The notes beneath the pieces were generated by a model. It was not told the DNA's origin. It searched no databases and was given only the letters and a program-made list of their open reading frames with translations. Shown one piece after another: positions 25,009 through 38,600 of a DNA stretch of 64,000 nt. Both the position numbers and the translations under genes were made by a program. How positions within the stretch are numbered: the stretch's first letter is position 1; every line of letters starts with the position of its first letter. Source of the DNA: Anarhynchus alexandrinus (Eukaryota > Chordata > Aves > Charadriiformes > Charadriidae). The stretch lies in the NCBI GenBank assembly GCA_008711295.1, contig VUYV01000324.1, forward strand, positions 188,128 to 252,127, in the 5' to 3' direction.

Positions 25009-26052
25009 GAAAAAGAATTGATAAATTCTATTAATTATGTGCACCACTTAAATATTAAATAAATGCATATAAAATAGTAATAGATTCTCACTTCCATTTC
25101 TCTTCCAAGATTTTTTACAATCTATTGCTACAGTTGTGCATTACTGAGTGCTACATTATGTCCTTGCTCCTACCTGGCAGTGGCCTTCTGCAGAATAATT
25201 TGTGCTATTGCAGAATGAAATTATGCAACTTGAAGTACACTGTTAAAACTGTACAAGGTTTTCCAGATGTCCAAGTATCAAAATAATTTGTATATAGTCT
25301 GTGGACATTACAAGCCAAAAGTTATTAATCAGCTGTAAAGAAGACAGAGATGAAGAGACTGTGACCAGGTTCTCTGGAAATATTAGTTCTTCCTTGTGAG
25401 AATGTAAGCCCGTCCTGTCTACCACAGATGTTAACAGCAGTTAGAGCTGACAAAATTTATAGTTTCCTGAAGGAAATGTCTGATTAATTCATATTTCTAA
25501 CACAGATGGAAGAAGTACACTTATTAGATGGAATCAAGATGCTTGCCTGGTAACAGCAAGATTCTGTATTTGGCATATAGTAATGATTTTTCTGTTTCAG
25601 CTGTTTCTATTCATATATTACAGAAGGCAAAAATAATGCTTTTGAGTATAAGATGCAGCAAGAACTTGCAGAGAACAAGAAACCAAATACCAGCTTGCCC
25701 CACAATGTGAAATGGAAAATGTCATATTAGCAACAAAGAAACAGTAGCCAAAGAGCAGATATGTGAATAGAGCTGGCAAAAAATGTGGGTAGGAAATTGC
25801 AGGTGTTTGCATTATTGCATTATTTCTCTGTTAGACCAAGAAAAACACACATGAAATTGCTAAAATGTTACAGTTAGTGATGATGAGAATGAAAAAAGCT
25901 CATATTAAAGGCTTGCATTAGGCACTAAAAAAGAGGAGTGGGCTTTGACTTCCGAAATAGTGCTGTCTAACGAGGTGATTCAACCCACCTGAGATCTGAG
26001 CCGTACTTTAGAGAGGTCTATCAAATTGCATTAAGTGTACAAGCATTCTAAC
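25009..26052. other. AT-rich unique DNA, no gene seen
   Basis: No feature supportable from sequence. Confidence 0.6.
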
Positions 26053-26114
26053 ATGATTGGTTGGACTTGATCTTAAAGGTCCCTTCCAACCTCAGCAATT
26101 TTATGATTCTATAT
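26053..26114 (+). mobile_element. Short CR1 3' tail
   Basis: GGTTGGACTTGATC, TTAAAGGTCCCTTCCAACC and then TTATGATTCTATA are the end of a plus-strand CR1. Only about 60 bases are retained, and the terminal repeat is partly mutated. Confidence 0.88.
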
Positions 26115-29100
26115 TTATGCTCCATCTTGGAAGCCTCATTTTGGTGCCATATTTAGGTGAGATGCATCCTGAACTTTTCACTCAATCCTTCTCTAGAGGG
26201 AGCTGATGACAAAGCTCTTACTGTCTTTGCTGATGACAGAGCTATTATTGTTTTCATCCTAGGATCTTCAGATATATCCTACTCATTTTCTGCAGTCTGC
26301 ACTTGTAGTGCTGTAATTGAGATGTCATCTGTGAAATATATGAAATCTCACTGGTTTTGCAGAACACAGCACACATACCCTAGTTTGTCCTTTACTATTT
26401 TATTATTTTAGTTGATAAAGCTAAATGGAATAAGGTGGTTTGGATTATTTGGCTATTTTGCACATACTAATTGCAAACAACCCAGTAAAATTAAGCGTTA
26501 TATAAACAAAACACACTTTTAGACAATAAATCATTACATGTGACATATCACAAAAAGCTGGAAATAATCATGATTTAAGAAAAGATTAAACAAATTCAAA
26601 CTACCTTGATTTTTAAAATAGAGCAGTAGGGAAGAAAAGAATTATATTTTTACATTCTTTTAAATGTCAGGCCCACTGAATGCATTTGCTCATATGAAAC
26701 AGAACTATTTATGAATATTGCCTGGGAACAGATTTTTAAAGTGTCACATGCCAATTAACACAGTACATGTGAACAGAACCATAATAAATTTGAGAGGATA
26801 ATATTCCCACATTCAGAAAATGTCAACAAGAACATAATCAGTAGCTATAGCATATGGTATATTGAGCTCAACAACTTGTTTATACCATCTTGAATCTCCC
26901 ACTAATAAGATCTCTCTTTATTATCAAAATACAAAGGAATATAGCTGAAGTGCCATTCAGAAGTGTCACTTCCTTTTTGAGATTCAGGCATGAAAATTGA
27001 TTGATATGCTTTCTAATGTCAAGCTTGATATTATATAATACAATGAGGTTTGTATGGCATTAATACTATGGAGTATAATTAATAATTTACTGAAGTTGTG
27101 TAAAACTGTTCACTAGTTAAGATAGATGTTGACCAAGGCATTTATGTGTGTGTGGACATGTGGGTGCATATTTCTGAACTCTTAGTATCTGAAATCACAA
27201 TAATCAGTATTTTCAAAAGCAAATATGTAGGGCTGAATTCATATCTCGTCTGGACTGTTCTGCAGTCATAGTTTGTTTATACTGAACATAAATGACCAAA
27301 AGAGTATTTCTTCCAGGCAGGAAGTTCCAGGTAGAAAAGCACGTTCTTGAGAAAAACTTTTTTTTTTTTTTTTTTAATTCATTTACACCTGGCTGGCAAG
27401 GGGATATAGAGCTGGAGGCAATGACATAATAGTGTTACTCTGGATGACCTCTCTTTGACCTTCCTGATGCTTTCAGAATGTTTCACATCAAGCAAAAGGT
27501 GAGCATACCAACAGTGTCTTAAAAACCCCAAACCCATTGACAAAAAAAATAATTAGGTATTAGGTGGACATGAGATCCGAGCCTTAAAATCAGACTGTTG
27601 ATAATTCCTTTTGTGTTTATGACTCTACTTTTTTAAATTCTTAGGCAACATAAGCTTAAAGTTAAGTAACTTCATTCATTATAATAATTTTCATTTTTTT
27701 ATATAGCTGAAATGAACCAAGCTTTAATCAAAACCCTGGAAAGTTTCCCTCTAATTTTACCAGAAATTTTCATCAAACCATTCTCTCCCATCTTCTGTTC
27801 TTCCTCTTCCAACATTACTATTAATAGTATTAGCGAAATGTAGTTATTAGGTCTTATTAAAGCCATGCAAGCATCCCTGTAAAACACTCTGTTTCCAAAG
27901 ATTCCTCTTCTTTTCAGGATCAGTCAAGTTAAATTTTGCACATAATTCAAGAAATACAGTCTATGAAAGTGGATCCAGGCTAGGCTTAGATGCATCTTAG
28001 AAAGATTTAAACACTGTACTGAGACAAAAGTCCCCTGCTTTTGAAATGTGATGTAAAGAGGTGAACACTGCCAGAAGTTAATGTAGATTCATCCCATCTA
28101 CCTCTAATGTGTAACTATGGTGCTTTTTTCAGAGTTGGAAAGGGATGTCCAAAAGGCAATCAGATCTTAGAGGCTCTCGAATTTTTGTCTAGAAATGTTT
28201 CTTTACCTCCACTGAATACAGAGTGTCCTAAGGCTTCTTTCTTAGACTAAGTTCTTAATTTAACATTGTCAGACTATTAAGTTAATACAAGCTGGTTGTT
28301 AGACATTTATGTTCTCACTTTCAGTCTGTGGTTGTAGCCCTGGTCAGAGGTTTATGAAACTTCATTAAAAAATACCATAGCTTACTTTTGCTCTGTCTCT
28401 ACTGCAGTGTCTTTTGTAAATAAACACGTTCTGAAATATGAAAAAGACAAAGCATGTTCTGGGACTTGTTTGAAGCTATGAAAATAAGCACAGAAATATA
28501 AAAACAGCAATAAAAATCAAGAACACTTTTAAAACCAGTCACTGAACAGAGAAATTAAGTATTTATTCTATTTGGGGTGTTTTAAGCTTTTTGTAGCTTT
28601 ATGGCTATACACTCCTAGATAATTGGAGAAACCCTTTTTTATTGTGAACGTAAATGAAATAAAGAAATCCAAACAAACTCTCTTTTAGGTCTACAACCAA
28701 TTTTTTTAAATTACAGCAAATGAAGTTGCTGGCAGTCACAATGATTTTGCAAAGACAGTTATAAAGGAAATACAGAGGAATCCAATATCCAGTTGAAATT
28801 GCAGAACTGTAGATAACTTGAATTTGTCTTTTTAAATCATGATGAGGATGACACTGAGGTGAAAATTGTCTGAATATTTTAAAAGCTAACATGTTTATAC
28901 TTACCAGATTTACAGGTCTTCTGATATTTCTCAGAACTTCCTAACCACATTTCATTGACTAATTAAGGGCTGTTTAAGAAAACATTATAATTAATTACTG
29001 TCATGGTTTCTGATAGCTTTTCCCAGTTGTTTTTAGGAGTCTTGCATTCACATAGTAGCTGTAAGACAATCTGTTTTGTGAAGATTACCTAGAAAATATT

Positions 29101-32100
29101 TGAAATGGTGCTAAAACAGAAATTACTGTTTTCAAGGAATGGCCATAGTCTTACATGAGCTAAGGACTTTGATGTCTTTCATCTGATGCTGAGCTCCACC
29201 AGGATACACAAATGCCTGTTTTTCTCTATATATTCCTCACTAGACTGGGGACAAGCTAGTATATATTTGTAAAGTTTTCATTGCAGGTCAGGTTCTCCCC
29301 AAGTGAAGGAGGGGCAATGATATCCTTTGAACCAATAGCTAGATGCTTAAAGAATTAATATGTGTTCAGCCTGCTGATGATTAAAATCCATATTTCAACT
29401 AGAACAGAATAGTTAACAGCCGTAGTGAGTTCTGGTGAGTCTGTTTTCCTTTGTATTTAAAAAAAAAATCGAAGTTAACTGGGCCAGGAAGAAGATCACA
29501 CAAAGCAGGAAGTTCCACAAAGAATATGTCAGGCTCTGGTGAAGTATTTGTTTAATGTTCTGTGTTCAATGAAGCAGGAAATAAAATTCCTATCCCAGAG
29601 GGGTGTCCCAGGTAAGTTTTTGTGTTTACTTTCACTCTATGATCCACTGTATCACAGCAGATCGTCTTCATCTTTATCGTGCATGAAAAGAAAAAAAAAA
29701 TGGTTGTAATGGATTATTTATTATTCAAGTTTGAATGCCTTGGTAACAATAAAAAACTCTTAATTCACACATGAGCAGCCAGTTTTGGCTGATAAAACAG
29801 TGTGAGGGATTATTAACATCTGTTAGAGTTGTTCTCCAAGGGTTTTCGGCTTTTCAGTTTTCTCTGGTTCTTTCAAAGTGGCATCATTGTGCTCTTTTTT
29901 TCTCATGCTTTTACAAAATAAAGGCTTTTTACAGATTTCAGAATCAGCAATTTCTTTTAACTGTCTTCATTTTTTCTTAGTAATTTCTTCTTCAAACTTT
30001 GAAGCACTGGCAGAAACCTGATTTTTGTGGTAGTTCTGGAGACTTAACTAAGTCATTTTTATTACTGTGCTTGTTTGACCTTCCCATTTTCTTGTCCTTG
30101 AAGAGCTTATTTGATGGCTGAGTTCAGGTCTCTGTTCCTATTTAGTTACCTCCCCTGATAATAATTTGAATGCATTTTACATGAACAGAGCCTCCCAGAA
30201 TCTATGAGTGACAATGCTCTCTTAGACTCTTCTGAGGACTTTGGTGCTCTTCAAGAAGCTGGGTTCTCACTGTTGTGCCTAGCAGTACACAACAGATTAG
30301 ATTATATCATACATGTAAATGTTCTTAATGTTGTATAAATTATAACTCCAAAATATATTATATATAATGCTTACATAGTCATATGCCTGCAAAGAAGATA
30401 GATCCCAACTTTTCCCAACAGGCAGAAATTTTTACTTACTATCAGGAGAAAAACTACGTGAAAACAAAGCCTCAGAACAGCTTGTCATTAAGGACACTCT
30501 CATGCGAGATATGAGTTCAAACTTCCCTAAAGGAAAACAGATCTGAGCTCAGGACTTTCATATCAGGTGGGTTATTTAAACACTGACGAAATAGAAAAGG
30601 TGTTTTGAAAAAAGTCTAGACCTTTTTCAAAAAGGTCTGATGCCCCAATTTTGCAATAAGGAAACGATTTTAAAAGAGAGTTGTAAATCCATGAGGATTA
30701 TGAACCCCTGAGTTGAGGAAGGTCCTTTCTTGAGTCAAAGGAGGAAATCATCTTAGTTCTGAAGAATGGTAGGTGTTAAAATAATCCATGCCTCAGCATA
30801 TGCAAGGAATTAGAATAAACAGCTTTCTGACAACCCTTGTGAAGACTATTCTGAAATTCGTGACTCTCCTGAAGTTGCTAATTTAGAGCTAATCTGGTAA
30901 AATCGTACTTTACCCCTGCAAGTTCATAATGACACACTGGATCTATTTCTGACTGCCCAAATCATGACAAACAATGTGGAACTAATTAACATGTTATAGT
31001 TATTTTTAAAGTTTGTGGTTCTTGATGGTTACTGGCAAACATATCCTCAAAAATAGTTATTATAACATTAAAAAACCACCCAACTTTATTTCAAAAAGAA
31101 TCTCAAGGACAATACCGAGACTTGTTTCTATTTTGAGTTGTTACCTTTTAATGGATTAACTGTATATGCCTATTGTACTGTTTGTCAAGCTGATTTGCCA
31201 TGAAAATGCTTCTCATAGTCTAATTTATCATTTACTATTTGATAGGGATTTTTTTTTTTGTCATGATGAGTCTTCATTTTCCTGTGAGATCTTTCTGCTT
31301 AGGAAGGTAGTTTTCTAATACAAATGCCATATAATTCTCTAGAGGATTGTACATGCTGGCAAGGCAGTAGTTTGAACTGTAAATATTTTGCTCTTAGCTA
31401 AATTATTGCTTTATTTTGTTTGCAAAATTTAAACGAAACACAAAACCAAAATAGATCACTCTAAGACAAACACGAAAGAAAAAGATGTGTTGGGGGGATG
31501 TTAATAGGTTTTGTTCTCTCTTAGAAGCTGGTAAGTCTCTGTGTTTCAGAATATAGTTGAACTTCATATTAAAATAAAAAATAAAATATCACTGGAACTG
31601 AAGACTAAGTCTAATGGCTGACTTATCTTTCCCCTCTATCTCATCATGTTACCCTCGCAGGCTCCCGTCTCAGTTGCTCCTAGGGATTCATTTATTCTTT
31701 TACTGGCGACTGAAATAATATATACTGAGGCTCAAAGATTGAAAGGGACTTTGCTTATCATTCTGTGCTATGAAGACTTATGAGCTCCCACTATGTGGTA
31801 GAATTAGCAAACACTTCAACATAATACTGAGTCCTCATAATATAAATTCTACATTCTTTTTTTTACTAAATATGCACAGTCTTGAGACCCTGTCTAGATC
31901 TGATTTGAAAGCTGAAGAATTACCCAACAAATATTTCTGTTTCTGAAAATGTGTCACTTGCAGACAAAAAGAAAGAAAGAAAGAAGAAAAGTGACATAAA
32001 TATTTAAACTTAATTCTAGCTATATGAATGTGTTATAATGAGATGGTCAATATATTTCAAATTTAAATTTAGTAAGTGAAAGTAATTTCAGTGTGTTTTG

Positions 32101-33341
32101 ATCAATCTGTTGTCATCATGGTTTTATTGGCAAACAGAATTATTTAACCGATCATCTGCATTGGACATCTGAATGCTTTTAGTGAATGTTTGAACCCAAA
32201 TGTTCCCTTTCTGCCAGTAAATTTTCTTCCTACTTAAGGGTTAAGGGAAGAAGCAAAATTCCCCTTTCTGGTAAATTAAGTTTGTTAGTGTCACTTTGTA
32301 GTATGGTGACCAGTAATACTCCACTATTTCCCTGTTAAGCCCTCTTCTGTTTTGTTCTTGTTCTTAGATTTTTAATGAATACATGAAGTGAAATCTTTGG
32401 CTTAAAGATAATTGAAACTTCTCATTTTGCAAGATATCATTACAATTTACTATTGAGAAAGGAAGTAGAGGAAAAGTTGCAGCACAGATCCATTACAGTA
32501 CATAATTACTTACTTATTCCTGTTACAGATCATATTTAGACCAGTTTTCAGGGAAAGGAAAAGTAATGGGAATGCATGCTACCAAAAACTATCCATCATT
32601 TTATGGATGTAGTCATGATGATATAAAAGGTAGAATTTAACCAGTGTTAACTGAGCAGTTCTTTATATCCCCTAAGGAATCATTGTGCATATTCCATTCC
32701 ATTATTTGTCTCTTACTATTGTCCAGTTCTCTGAGAAAAATTAATTGGACCTGACCACATAAAACATTGCTATCTGTAATTTCTTGAATACAAATAATCT
32801 AGACCATATGGAAAAACCATGAAGATACTCCTTATCTGAGCAATACCACAAAAACCTTTTCAAAATCTATTTGTGTGCAGTGTGGACCAGACAAATTAAT
32901 CGCTATATGATCTTATTTTAATACTAGGCCAAGTTGTTGACTCGTTTTCTTCTCAGGGAAAAAAAAAAACAACATGGAAACGGTTGTTAATATGCTCTAC
33001 AATATGAATCTTCTAAGTCACTGGAGTGACAATTGCTAAAGGATCATTTGTTCTGATTGCAATTGGTTTAAATGATATTGCCCAGCTACAAAAGTTGCAA
33101 ACACACTGGCATGGGCAATGCATTAGGAAAAAAAAGGCTTCATCAGTAACATTGATACCCACAAGAAAACTACATTACAGTAAAAGAAAACTAAATTGCA
33201 ACTTCTGAGCAATTAGCAGATTAACAGCGTTCTTGTGACGATACTGTTGTTTTAGAACAGCCTTAGAAAGAACAAAGTCTAAAGGAAAGTGCTTTTTTAA
33301 AAAGGTTTCCAAAGGGGAAAGAGGAACACCAGGCATGATAT
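26115..33341. other. AT-rich unique DNA with simple repeats
   Basis: Seven kilobases without a recognisable gene. Contains a T20-type run near 27,357-27,377, a 21-bp near-perfect palindrome at 30,618-30,638 and a GAAA tract at about 31,967-31,990. Short open frames do not resemble known proteins. Confidence 0.55.
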
Positions 33342-34400
33342 TGTGGTGGTGCAGTTTCCCCCCCACCTTAGGCCTCTCGGTACTTGGTGCGATGTCCTCC
33401 CTGCCTGGGCCACATAAGAATACACTGGACCAGAACGTAACACGATGGTCTAACATGAAAGTAAGAAAAGATGGAGAGCAACAGACCAAGAACACAATAG
33501 TGTGCCTGATCCCGATGACTCCAACGATTTGAAGATAATAACTATAATCAGTCACTCCTGATGACATGGATCGTGGCCACAGAGAGGTGGGTACCAGGAC
33601 CACAAGTTCTAGCAAGTCCTGGGCTCGTGTAACCATGGAAAGTACTGAAATACTCCACTGTCCGAGCTGGGTCGGAGTGAAAAAGTACCTGATGAAAGTC
33701 AATTATCTCGGATCCTATAAGTAGCGACTCTAGTAAAGACCTGTTGAGCTCTTCTGGATCACAGTGGGCTGTGGCCAGTATCTCCCCTGAGTTGAAACAC
33801 TGCTCAGGCAACACCTCGAGGACCAGAAGGCCAGAGTGAGACAACCCTTCTCAAGCCTCAATTACTGCCCATTGAGGAATGATGATATATTGTGAGTATT
33901 TACTCTAACTTGAAAGGGAAATTTTAACTATATGCTAGCCTCTCTTTCATCCACCTCTCCACTTAAAAGTTTATGATTAGCTTTATAGATGCGGATGTTC
34001 TTCCATTTGTCTGAGCACATGTAGGAGTTAAAAAAGCTACCCACTGGCTCACTAGAGTCATGCGATATTAGGAGAACTTTGATCTCTGTGGTTATAGACC
34101 CGTGTGTGTGTGTGTGTGTGTTTATGCGTGTGCTTATATGCATACGCAATAATTTGAGATCTGTGCTTTTGTTCATGTGTACATGTAATGATTTGGGATC
34201 CCTCATAGTAAGTTAGTGTGAATCCTGCCATCATTGAATCTGTAGTTAAGTCGCTGTTTAGTTATTTTGTTAAGTTACTCTGTAAACCTTTAAATCAGTT
34301 ATTGATTAAGTGCTGCTAAGATTCAACCTGTTGACTTATCTCAAATCATTAATAAATTTTGAATCACTGCTTAATCATAACTGTGTCAAATACTTCCAAC
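33342..34400 (+). mobile_element. LTR-like island of an endogenous retrovirus, unassigned
   Basis: A GC-richer block begins TGTGGTGGTGCAG and carries a TATAAGTAG box (33,715-33,723). The next 160 bases are promoter-proximal sequence with CCTCGAGGACC and CCCCTGAGTTG-like decayed CpG sites. About 640 bases further, AATAAA occurs at 34,351, preceded by a GT microsatellite. TATA followed by a downstream AATAAA resembles U3-R order, but the right border and a target duplication were not found. The 175-codon minus frame at 33,175-33,702 is probably incidental. I know of no named family that I can attach with confidence. Confidence 0.4.
34102..34121. repeat. (GT)n microsatellite
   Basis: Ten uninterrupted GT dinucleotides, followed by GT-rich text to about 34,135, inside the LTR-like island. 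Confidence 0.95.
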
Positions 34401-34872
34401 TGTGATAGGCTGTCCCATTCTTATATACTTCACAGACATTTATTTCTGACCATGGTCAGATATAGAATACCAGGCTAAAGTGACCTTTAGTCTTATCCCT
34501 TTAAACTGTTCTTATGTGCCTATATTAAGCTCATAATATGTTTTGCTGCACAATAAAAATACGGAAAAAATTATTTAGGCTCAAATTTGTAGTTAGCTTT
34601 GAATTGCTGTGATGTTTCTATGAATCTTCATAGAAAGAAAACTTTCTGATCATCTTAAAAAACTGAGTATGTGTAGTTTTTCCGCTGGTCTTTGTTAGGT
34701 TCTTGGCTATCACCTAACTTTGTTTTCATTCTGTTGTTTGCATGTGTACATGTGTATGTGTATCTATTTGTATCTATATCTACCTCTCCCCAAAACCAAC
34801 CAAAACCCTCTTTAATTTGTAGTATTAAAAAAAATCTGAAATATGTAATTTGGATAGATTTTGATATATTAA

Positions 34873-35647
34873 TGTCGTGGTTTGGTCTGCACCAGCCCCT
34901 GAATGAATGACAGATGTGCTCTTTGTTCTCTTGCTCCTTCAGAGGAGAGAAGAGAAAATGAGAGAGAGAGAGAGACTTATGAGTTGAAAAGGAAACTAAA
35001 CTACTTTAATGAAATATTAATAATAAAATAATAAAAAGATAAGATAATATTAATAAGAAGATAATGAAATATATACAATATATACAAAACAAATATCAAG
35101 GTCCCAGGATGATGATCACATCACCAGCAGGCATGGGGAAAGCCCAAGACTGAACTCAGGGATGGACAGGAGCTGAATGCAGGAACTGAATTCAGGAACA
35201 CACAGAATGGGATCAAAGACAGACAAACACACAGAATCCTCCTTGCATGCCCACCGTTGAATAAAGAGGCTGAACCCTTTGATCCCTCAGCTTTTATACC
35301 GAGCATGAGGCAGATGGGATAGAACACCCTGTTGGTCAGTTTTGGGTCAACTGTCCTGTCCTCTCCTCCTCACACGTGTGACCCTTCTACGCTTTTTTGC
35401 TTCCAACCCTCCAACATGGCACACAACAGTTAGCTGAGCTCGGTTGTTATAGCAATCAGTATAAGGAGAAGCCTCTTTACATACCATTCCTTGGTATTCA
35501 CTAAAAACATCAGATCTCATCTGCCAGAAGAGGACATTGTCTGAAAAATACACCTTTGATTTCAGAAAGTTCGGTTAGTTAGAAGAGGTTTAGCTGAAAA
35601 GTAAAATTACTGAAAAGATTGGTTCTCTTTTACCTCAAACCAGGACA
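34873..35647 (-). mobile_element. Solo LTR of an avian endogenous retrovirus with 5-bp target duplication
   Basis: On the minus strand the element starts TGTCCTGGTTTGAGG and ends CAAACCACGACA, giving TG...CA termini. It is flanked by a perfect 5-bp direct repeat ATTAA (34,868-34,872 and 35,648-35,652). Five-base duplications are usual for ERVL-like elements. A TATA box (TATAAAAG on the minus strand, around 35,291-35,299) marks the U3/R boundary, and ATTAAA on the minus strand near 35,004-35,010 may be the polyadenylation signal. A GA microsatellite lies in the U5 side. No gag, pol or env sequence is attached. The coding interior was presumably lost by LTR-LTR recombination. Confidence 0.88.
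35291..35299 (-). promoter_or_regulatory. LTR TATA box
   Basis: On the minus strand CATGCTCGGTATAAAAGCTG. The same context (CATGCTCAGTATATAAAGCTG) occurs in the solo LTR at 40.7 kb, so this is the conserved core promoter of the LTR group. Present activity is unknown. Confidence 0.7.
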
Positions 35648-38600
35648 ATTAACTTCATTAATATATTTATTGCTCTAAAAAATTATCAAAACTTACATCA
35701 ATAACAATTTCTGATTTCTTTCATCACTAAGGCTTTGTTCACTTAGCATGCTATAAAATTTGTACTACTATGCAAAATTTTCATCCAAAAAACATCAGCA
35801 CCAGGAGTAAAAAACTGTGAAATAAGTATAAATATAAGCATGAATATGCTAATGATTAAGATTCATTAACATTTTAGTGGTTCGTTAATATCATCAATAG
35901 GTATTTAATAACTGTTGGAAAAAAATTCTAATGTGATCCTCTAAAGTGTTGAATAACATAGAGTAGGGTCATTTGCAAAATGATGCAATATTTAGTTATC
36001 CCTACTTTTTGCTACATATTTTTGTGAATCAAAGATTTCACCCAAAATATTTGCTGCATTGCTGAATAACTCTGTCATAATATAGTTAAGACAGCTTTGA
36101 TAAGGACTTGGGTGAGAAATCATTTCATACAAAAAACCTATTGATTAACAGACAAAATTTGTATTTCACCAACAAGGCAAATGACATTTTAAATCTTTTA
36201 CCCTTTTTAGTGCTTTCAAGCTCTTGCTCTGATGTTAAATTTTGAACAGTTGTCACCAGTATTGTAAAAGATTAACACGGCTGGGATGTTTGACATATAA
36301 AAGTATCAGCACCTATTAGTGATAAACACCATGTTCTTTTCTCTCCTGATGGATTATATGTTCTTTCATTAAATGTAAAGGAAGGATGACAGGGACAAGC
36401 AATAATCTAGATTTTTCTCTCAAAATGTTGCTGGCATTTGAGGTGGCTTTTTATATTTTTCTAAAAGAAGAAGTGTCATTGGTAATTGATTCTGTTGGGA
36501 AAAGTATGATAAAACGTGTCTCTACTCCCATAGCTAAGGGGACTGTCATATTGTGACTCCATCAATTCTCTTCTAGACTTGCCAGACAGAAATGTTAACA
36601 AGAAAATGCTAAATAATTTAAACATTTTAAACTGCTATTTAGGGAAAGAAAGGTTGCAAATGTCAGCACAGACCATAACAATAAACCAGAAATGGAGATT
36701 TTGTAATGACAAGATTTTAAAGAACTCACAAAAAGCAAGTGTTTTAGTGTCATGAACCTAATGTGGGATTACAACTCTGTATTGGGTTTAACAACTGTAA
36801 TTGTGAATCTATAAAATTTGCAACCTTATTATTATCTTATTTTCTACTATTTCTGTCCCAGGTTATTCTTTTTTGTCCTGGGAAGAAGTTAGATGTGTAA
36901 TTTTGAGGAAAGGGACCTGGGTTAACTACATTTTTTTCTAGATGAGGCATCTCTGCCAACTTCATTAAGATAAAACAGGCACATTCTGAATTGCAAAATT
37001 GAGCAAACTAAAAAAAAAAAAAATCTAATTCTTTATGCAGCTTTGGCAGTTATTCCACACTCTGGTACAAAGTAGGTCATCTACAATTTTTTTAGTGTAA
37101 TGGATATTCTGTTTTACAATAGCATCATTTACCTCCCCATTTACTCTAATTGAGGGCAGTTTAATTTAAATTAAATTTAGTTTTATGACTGAAGCACCAA
37201 GATAGCAGAAAAGTCAAGGTGAACACAGTCCTCTTTTTTGTTTACTTGACTAAAGTGCATTCCTATGCACTTCCAACTAAAGAACAGAAATGCTATATAC
37301 AGCACCTACCAAAGGAAATACTAATAAAGCAGAAGCTATTTGAATGGCTTCCCATTAAAGAAAGGAGACCTACAGGAATATTTTATTACAGTGAGGTATT
37401 TCTCCCACAAAGTGTCAGTGCTCCTCAAATGGTTAAGGGAGATGATTATAAAGAATAAATAATAATTATGATTGGACCATATATATTAGCAGATAGAAAT
37501 AAAGAATTGAGACTGCTGCTTATGCAAATCCATTGTACATCATCAACATCCATATCATTAATAGCCTACATTAATCAGCTAAATGTTATTCTAATTGACA
37601 GTCTTCTACCTCTACAGTCCTCCTTTCTTTTTGCCCACTCTTGTTACTATCAGATAGCAACAGTATGCCATATCTACATTTTTTCCCTTGTTGCTTTACT
37701 CAAAGTTATACTCACAAAAGCTATTTGTCAATGCTCCTTCTCTTGCCCTTAAACTCAAATAGTGTGCCAAATAAGCATTTTGTTATCAGATCACTGGGAG
37801 GTGACTAAAATGTGTAAAATTATTTATTTATTTATTTTTAACATTCTGATTTTTTTTTTTATGACATCATGCATGCAGACTGTCTGAGAAGCTGTGCGGT
37901 CAGCATAATGTAAGAATCAGCTTCAGCATGGCCTATTCTAGATTTTTGTTTTCAATGAGCTTTAAAATCTAACACAGAATTACCTAGGGATGCTTTCTAT
38001 TTTAAGTGAAAGCATTAATTGCTAGGTGTTCAGCAGTAGTCATTGCCAGTCTAGGACTGCCAGAACTAGTTAGTCTTTCATTGTTGAAAACATTTCCACA
38101 CAAAAGGAAGATGGAGGAGGAGCATATCAGCTCCTTGCCAGAAAGGTCTATGCAAAGTGCCTCTTTCAGGAATCATTTACTGTTGTCTCTTTGGTATGGG
38201 ATTCCAGGATGCCAACGGATCTCTAGTTTAATCTTTTCAGTTTGCTAATCATGATAGATACTACCAACAACATTCTGGACACTTGAAAACTTTATCCAGT
38301 GGAAGGATAAAGTGCTGTAAACTATAACTAATCTAGTGTTGTCTTAAAATAAGGACTTGTGAATCTTTGTAAATTCTCTACCAATTGATATTAATCCTTT
38401 TATTTACCTCTTGCTGTTGTATGGATTCTAAGCTTTTATTTGTCTTCTCATTCTTCTACTCTGTCCTGCTTGTCAGGCTCTGCTTTCATTTTCCCCCTCT
38501 CTCTGTTATTCCTCTGGCCTCTTTTTGTCTCTTTTCTCTCTTGGTTTTATTTTTCTCTCCCTGGAGTTACTCCCAGATCACTTTAGAAATGTAGGTTGCA

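Noticed and set aside
33175..33702. 175-codon minus-strand frame
   Set aside because: It overlaps the LTR-like island, starts in a plain AT-rich flank and has no recognisable domain; likely incidental.
37219..37752. Short plus-strand frames (79 and 94 codons)
   Set aside because: No ATG at the first frame's start, no motif, no splice context; within expectation for AT-rich DNA.
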